A stretch of 64,000 nucleotides of DNA from contig NZ_KE383869.1 of NCBI RefSeq assembly GCF_000422505.1, positions 62,001-126,000 on the forward strand. Reading direction: 5' to 3'. The notes beneath the pieces were generated by a model that saw only the letters and a program-made list of their open reading frames with translations, was not told where the DNA came from and did no database searches. The stretch comes from Paenibacillus pinihumi DSM 23905 = JCM 16419 (GTDB lineage Bacteria; Bacillota; Bacilli; Paenibacillales; Paenibacillaceae). Positions 61,453 to 64,000 of the stretch are shown in pieces; within the stretch, counting starts at the first letter, position 1, and each line of letters begins with the position of its first letter. Position numbers and translations under genes: made by a program.

Positions 61453-62127
61453 ATGAAGAAAAAAGCATTTGTAGCTATTATAAGTGCATCAATGCTGGCC
61501 AGTATGGGAACTGGCGCTTTGGCGGCAACTAAGCTGCAGGAAATTAAAGCTTACCTTAACCCTGAGGTAAGGGTGCAGGTAGATGGAACTTATGTTGATT
61601 TGCGTGATGTTAAGGGCAATACTATTGCACCGATTACCTATCAAGGAGCAAATTACTTTCCTATTCGCGCCATCTCCGACGCGCTTAATGTAGCAGTCGA
61701 TTATGATGTGACTACCAAAACCATTATTTTAGGCGAGAAAGTCGACGGCGTTTCTATTGTTGATGGCTTCAAAGATATGTATTATACGAAAGACCCAGCT
61801 AAAGCAACCTATAAAGGCAAAGATTATAAAGAAGCTTATTTCAACGATGGATCTGGTAACCGCAGCACCAACTTTATGCTCTATCCGAATAAAGAGCACC
61901 AAACGCTATTCCTTCAGATAGCAGCTGTTAACGGTGATATAACGGACCTTACTATACAAGACAGCGATACCGATACTATTTTGAAAAAGATAGATGTGAT
62001 CAAAGCTGAGGAAGGCTTGGTTACGGTCCAAGCGGATATCGCTGGCGTTAAATCATTGTATATTCACGGAAACGTAAAAGGTGATACTGTTGTCTTTGTA
62101 CCATTGACTACTTCGTATTATAAATAG
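61453..62127 (+). CDS. Secreted stalk-domain (copper-amine-oxidase-N-like) protein
   Basis: 224 residues from the ATG at 61453 (AAGGGGAG at 61437-61444). Signal peptide MKKKAFVAIISASMLASMG...ALA. The VQVDGTYVDLRD and YQGANYFPIRAISDALNVAV segments (residues ~45-90) with DVTTKTIILG form the stalk domain common in Paenibacillus surface proteins. The C-terminal ~120 residues (LYPNKEHQTLFLQIA, VKSLYIHGNVKGD) form an NPCBM-like beta-sandwich, so a wall-associated carbohydrate-binding role is possible. Only gene in cassette 4. Confidence 0.82.
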   Translation: MKKKAFVAIISASMLASMGTGALAATKLQEIKAYLNPEVRVQVDGTYVDLRDVKGNTIAPITYQGANYFPIRAISDALNVAVDYDVTTKTIILGEKVDGVSIVDGFKDMYYTKDPAKATYKGKDYKEAYFNDGSGNRSTNFMLYPNKEHQTLFLQIAAVNGDITDLTIQDSDTDTILKKIDVIKAEEGLVTVQADIAGVKSLYIHGNVKGDTVVFVPLTTSYYK

Positions 62128-62139
62128 GTCTTATCTAAT

Positions 62140-62177
62140 AAAGGGTATCTCCTTCACGAAGGAGATACCCTTTATTT
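62140..62177 (+). terminator. Terminator after the stalk-domain gene
   Basis: A perfect 15-bp stem (62140-62154 with 62159-62173), 4-nt loop, T-rich tail. Confidence 0.92.
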
Positions 62178-62207
62178 AATAATTTCGAATGCCAATCTTC
62201 CGAAAGA

Positions 62208-62408
62208 TTGTTGACTGATCTCAACGAAATTAACCTATTAAGGACATTTCAATTTGGATCTCTGTTAATAGACTGGTTGATGGCCGGAATGATCGTCTAT
62301 TTCGCGACGAACAAGCTGCACAATCCGTTCGGCTGGCTCATTAGCAAGATTTATGAGGCAACCGGCATGCTCTTATCATATTTTTCGCCGATAGCTCCGT
62401 TAAGCTGA
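62208..62408 (+). pseudogene. Membrane protein fragment running into att-like repeat E
   Basis: A TTG-started frame encodes two hydrophobic segments (LLIDWLMAGMIVYFATNKL and WLISKIYEATGMLLSYF). It ends inside the repeat, so its C-terminus is set by repeat sequence. No ribosome binding site. Probably the remains of a membrane protein; family not recognised. Confidence 0.3.
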
Positions 62409-62437
62409 ACCGTATTATAAATAAGGGCAAGTTTTTT
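62381..62437 (+). repeat. att-like palindromic repeat E (cassette 4/5 junction)
   Basis: TTTTTCGCCGATAG on the left, GCTGAACCGTATTATAAATA in the centre, AGGGCAAGTTTTTT on the right. Closest in its left part to the copy at 35849. Confidence 0.72.
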
Positions 62438-62772
62438 TTGCGGAATTTCTTGCGGGTCATGAATTTGTATATATGAGTGTAGGTTTAGGGCTAAATAGAC
62501 TATCGCTTTTTAAGTGGAGCATCCTCGTCATACTGTCCTGCTTCGTTTTAATGATTCGCAATCTACATACCTCCTGAAATGAAAATAACCCCCCGAAAGG
62601 GGTATTGCTCTAGGTCACGAATATGATATATGTATCAAAAATTACTTGAATCGTTTTTTGAATCAACAGGCAAATTAGCGCAAACAGTCATAGATCAAAG
62701 TCAATACGAGAAAAAACATCGAGAAGCCAACTATACTCCTTGATAAAATGAACGTCGTGGAGGTGCACATCC

Positions 62773-64000
62773 ATGGAATATGAGAAAACAATTCAATTGG
62801 TACTAAATTATATTGAAATGCATGTGCAGGAAGACATTACGTGCGAGTCACTTGTTGAATTGACCGGTTTCTCTAAGTCTCATTTCTTACGTGTGTTTGA
62901 AGCCTATACCAATTCCACTGTCATGTCATACGTACGAGGTCGTAAGCTGCATCTTGCTGCAGAACGACTAAACCAAAGTAAGGAGAAAATAGTTGATATT
63001 GCATATGATTTCGGCTTTGAATCCCATGACGTTTTTGGAAGAGCGTTCAAACGTACTTATGGAATAACCCCGGAAAACTATCGGAGGAACTGGTTTATTT
63101 TGCCTGCATTCCACCCTGTTAATCTCGCACAGCAACGAAAAGGAGCTGTAGATAAAATGGAGCAAAAACCTCGTACTGTTATTGTTACAAAACCAGCTAT
63201 GAAACTGATCGGTATAGAAAGCAGAATTGAAGATGGTGTATCTTCGCCCGATCAGTGGAAGAAATATTTCGATGAGTGGGAGCAAACTTTTGGTAGCATC
63301 TCACATCTGCGTGTAGATCCAGAGAAAGAAATCGATTATGCATTATCGGTTGATCGAAACGAGAGCGGATACACATATTTTATTGGTATTGAGGTAACCA
63401 GTGTAGGGCATGTACCGCCTGGAACAAAAGTTCGGACTATCCCAAAAACAAAATATGCTAAGTTCACAGCATTAGGACCCGTTGGAAAGTCAATGGGACG
63501 TACGTATGACTACATATTTAAAGAATGGTTCCCAAGTTCGTCGTATCAAACAGCCGCCGGTCCGATTATGGAACATTATGATATGCGTTGTGCTACCCAC
63601 CTCGGAACACCTCCAGAAAAACATGAAATGGAGATTTACATTCCAATCGAAACTGTAGTAACGGAAACAAAAGAGATTATTAATATTAAACCTTACCAGG
63701 CAGCTTATTACAGGGCTATCGGCAAAAAAGGAAGGAAATGGCATCGGGTAAAGAAAGAAGCGTTTGACGTTATGATCGCTTGGGCTTTTTCTCAGGGCTT
63801 CGACCAGTCTTGTCTGCGGATTCGTGTACATAACAACGGCGGTGTTCCGGAAGAGGATTTCTATTTTGAGGTTTTCATGGACATTACCGGGAGAGATGTC
63901 TCCATAACAGAGGATTCTCTTATCAGCCGGGTAGAGTGTGAAGGTGGATTATTTGTCGTCACGCCTGCATTACATCGTATGTTAGAACCGACAGGAAAAG
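62773..64000 (+). CDS. AraC-family regulator with tandem GyrI-like domains (partial)
   Basis: At least 409 residues; the frame is open at the window end. GGAGGTG stands 8 nt before the ATG. AraC HTH pair in residues 1-105 (ITCESLVELTGFSKSHFLRVF, IVDIAYDFGFESHDVFGRAF, YGITPENYRR), then a first GyrI/Rob-like effector domain (VIVTKPAMKLIGIESRI to MEIYIPIE) and the start of a second one (NIKPYQAAYYRAIGKKGRKW). Likely a multidrug or small-molecule sensor. Its target may lie beyond the window. Confidence 0.9.
   Translation, partial: MEYEKTIQLVLNYIEMHVQEDITCESLVELTGFSKSHFLRVFEAYTNSTVMSYVRGRKLHLAAERLNQSKEKIVDIAYDFGFESHDVFGRAFKRTYGITPENYRRNWFILPAFHPVNLAQQRKGAVDKMEQKPRTVIVTKPAMKLIGIESRIEDGVSSPDQWKKYFDEWEQTFGSISHLRVDPEKEIDYALSVDRNESGYTYFIGIEVTSVGHVPPGTKVRTIPKTKYAKFTALGPVGKSMGRTYDYIFKEWFPSSSYQTAAGPIMEHYDMRCATHLGTPPEKHEMEIYIPIETVVTETKEIINIKPYQAAYYRAIGKKGRKWHRVKKEAFDVMIAWAFSQGFDQSCLRIRVHNNGGVPEEDFYFEVFMDITGRDVSITEDSLISRVECEGGLFVVTPALHRMLEPTGK

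Overview
The window looks like chromosomal sequence of a spore-forming Bacillota close to Paenibacillus. Pointers are strong GGAGG-type ribosome binding sites, Spo0E-like genes, YesM/YesN-type two-component systems, an SLH-tailed serine hydrolase, a stalk-domain (copper-amine-oxidase-like N-terminal) secreted protein, and a carboxynorspermidine route to polyamines. No rRNA, complete tRNA, transposase or recombinase gene was found.

Positions 1-11 kb hold a mosaic remnant (acetyltransferase/pentapeptide protein abutting a decapitated ketopantoate reductase), an HxlR regulator with a divergent quinone-type oxidoreductase, a two-gene carboxynorspermidine operon with a possible attenuator leader, and single stress or regulatory genes (WYL, DinB, VOC, APH-like, AraC, GNAT). 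Positions 11-20 kb hold a sugar ABC importer (ATPase, permease, binding protein) followed on the same strand by a second, diverged binding protein and a YesM/YesN sensor-regulator pair; it looks like an importer plus its own sugar-sensing system. Positions 20-31 kb carry a GntR/membrane-protein pair, a sensor-domain protein next to a histidine kinase fused in frame to its response regulator, a serine hydrolase, and a BBE-like flavoenzyme. Positions 27-37 kb contain two copies of an XRE regulator / small membrane peptide / Spo0E-like module; the Spo0E gene of the first copy is broken. A VOC-family gene is also duplicated with its flanks (7.6 and 32.6 kb).

From rlmH (38.6-39.1 kb) onward the window looks like a composite accessory island. 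The 3' end of rlmH, the attachment site of staphylococcal SCC elements, recurs as imperfect palindromes of about 55 bp at 41.46, 50.93, 61.04 and 62.41 kb, all in the same orientation. They divide the island into cassettes: (1) one large ATPase with zinc ribbon and winged helix; (2) a type I-C CRISPR effector operon plus an AbiL-like ATPase/RloB pair; (3) an AlkD-like protein, an SNF2 helicase with a frameshifted partner, two ABC-F ATPases and a trypsin-like protease; (4) a stalk-domain protein; (5) an AraC regulator running off the window. Weaker copies also lie upstream of rlmH.

The most exciting item is inside cassette 2. The I-C operon has cas3, cas5, cas8c and cas7 but no cas1/2/4 and no array. 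Between cas3 and cas5 lies one solitary I-C repeat with its own promoter and terminator. The short spacer-like sequence after it partly matches two tandem sites, each preceded by the I-C PAM TTC, just upstream of the promoter of a 43-residue holin-like membrane toxin gene. This is the layout expected of a CreTA-type system, in which a crRNA-like RNA directs Cascade to silence a toxin. In addition, Cas3 carries an N-terminal domain of about 100 residues that resembles a degenerate minimal nucleotidyltransferase.
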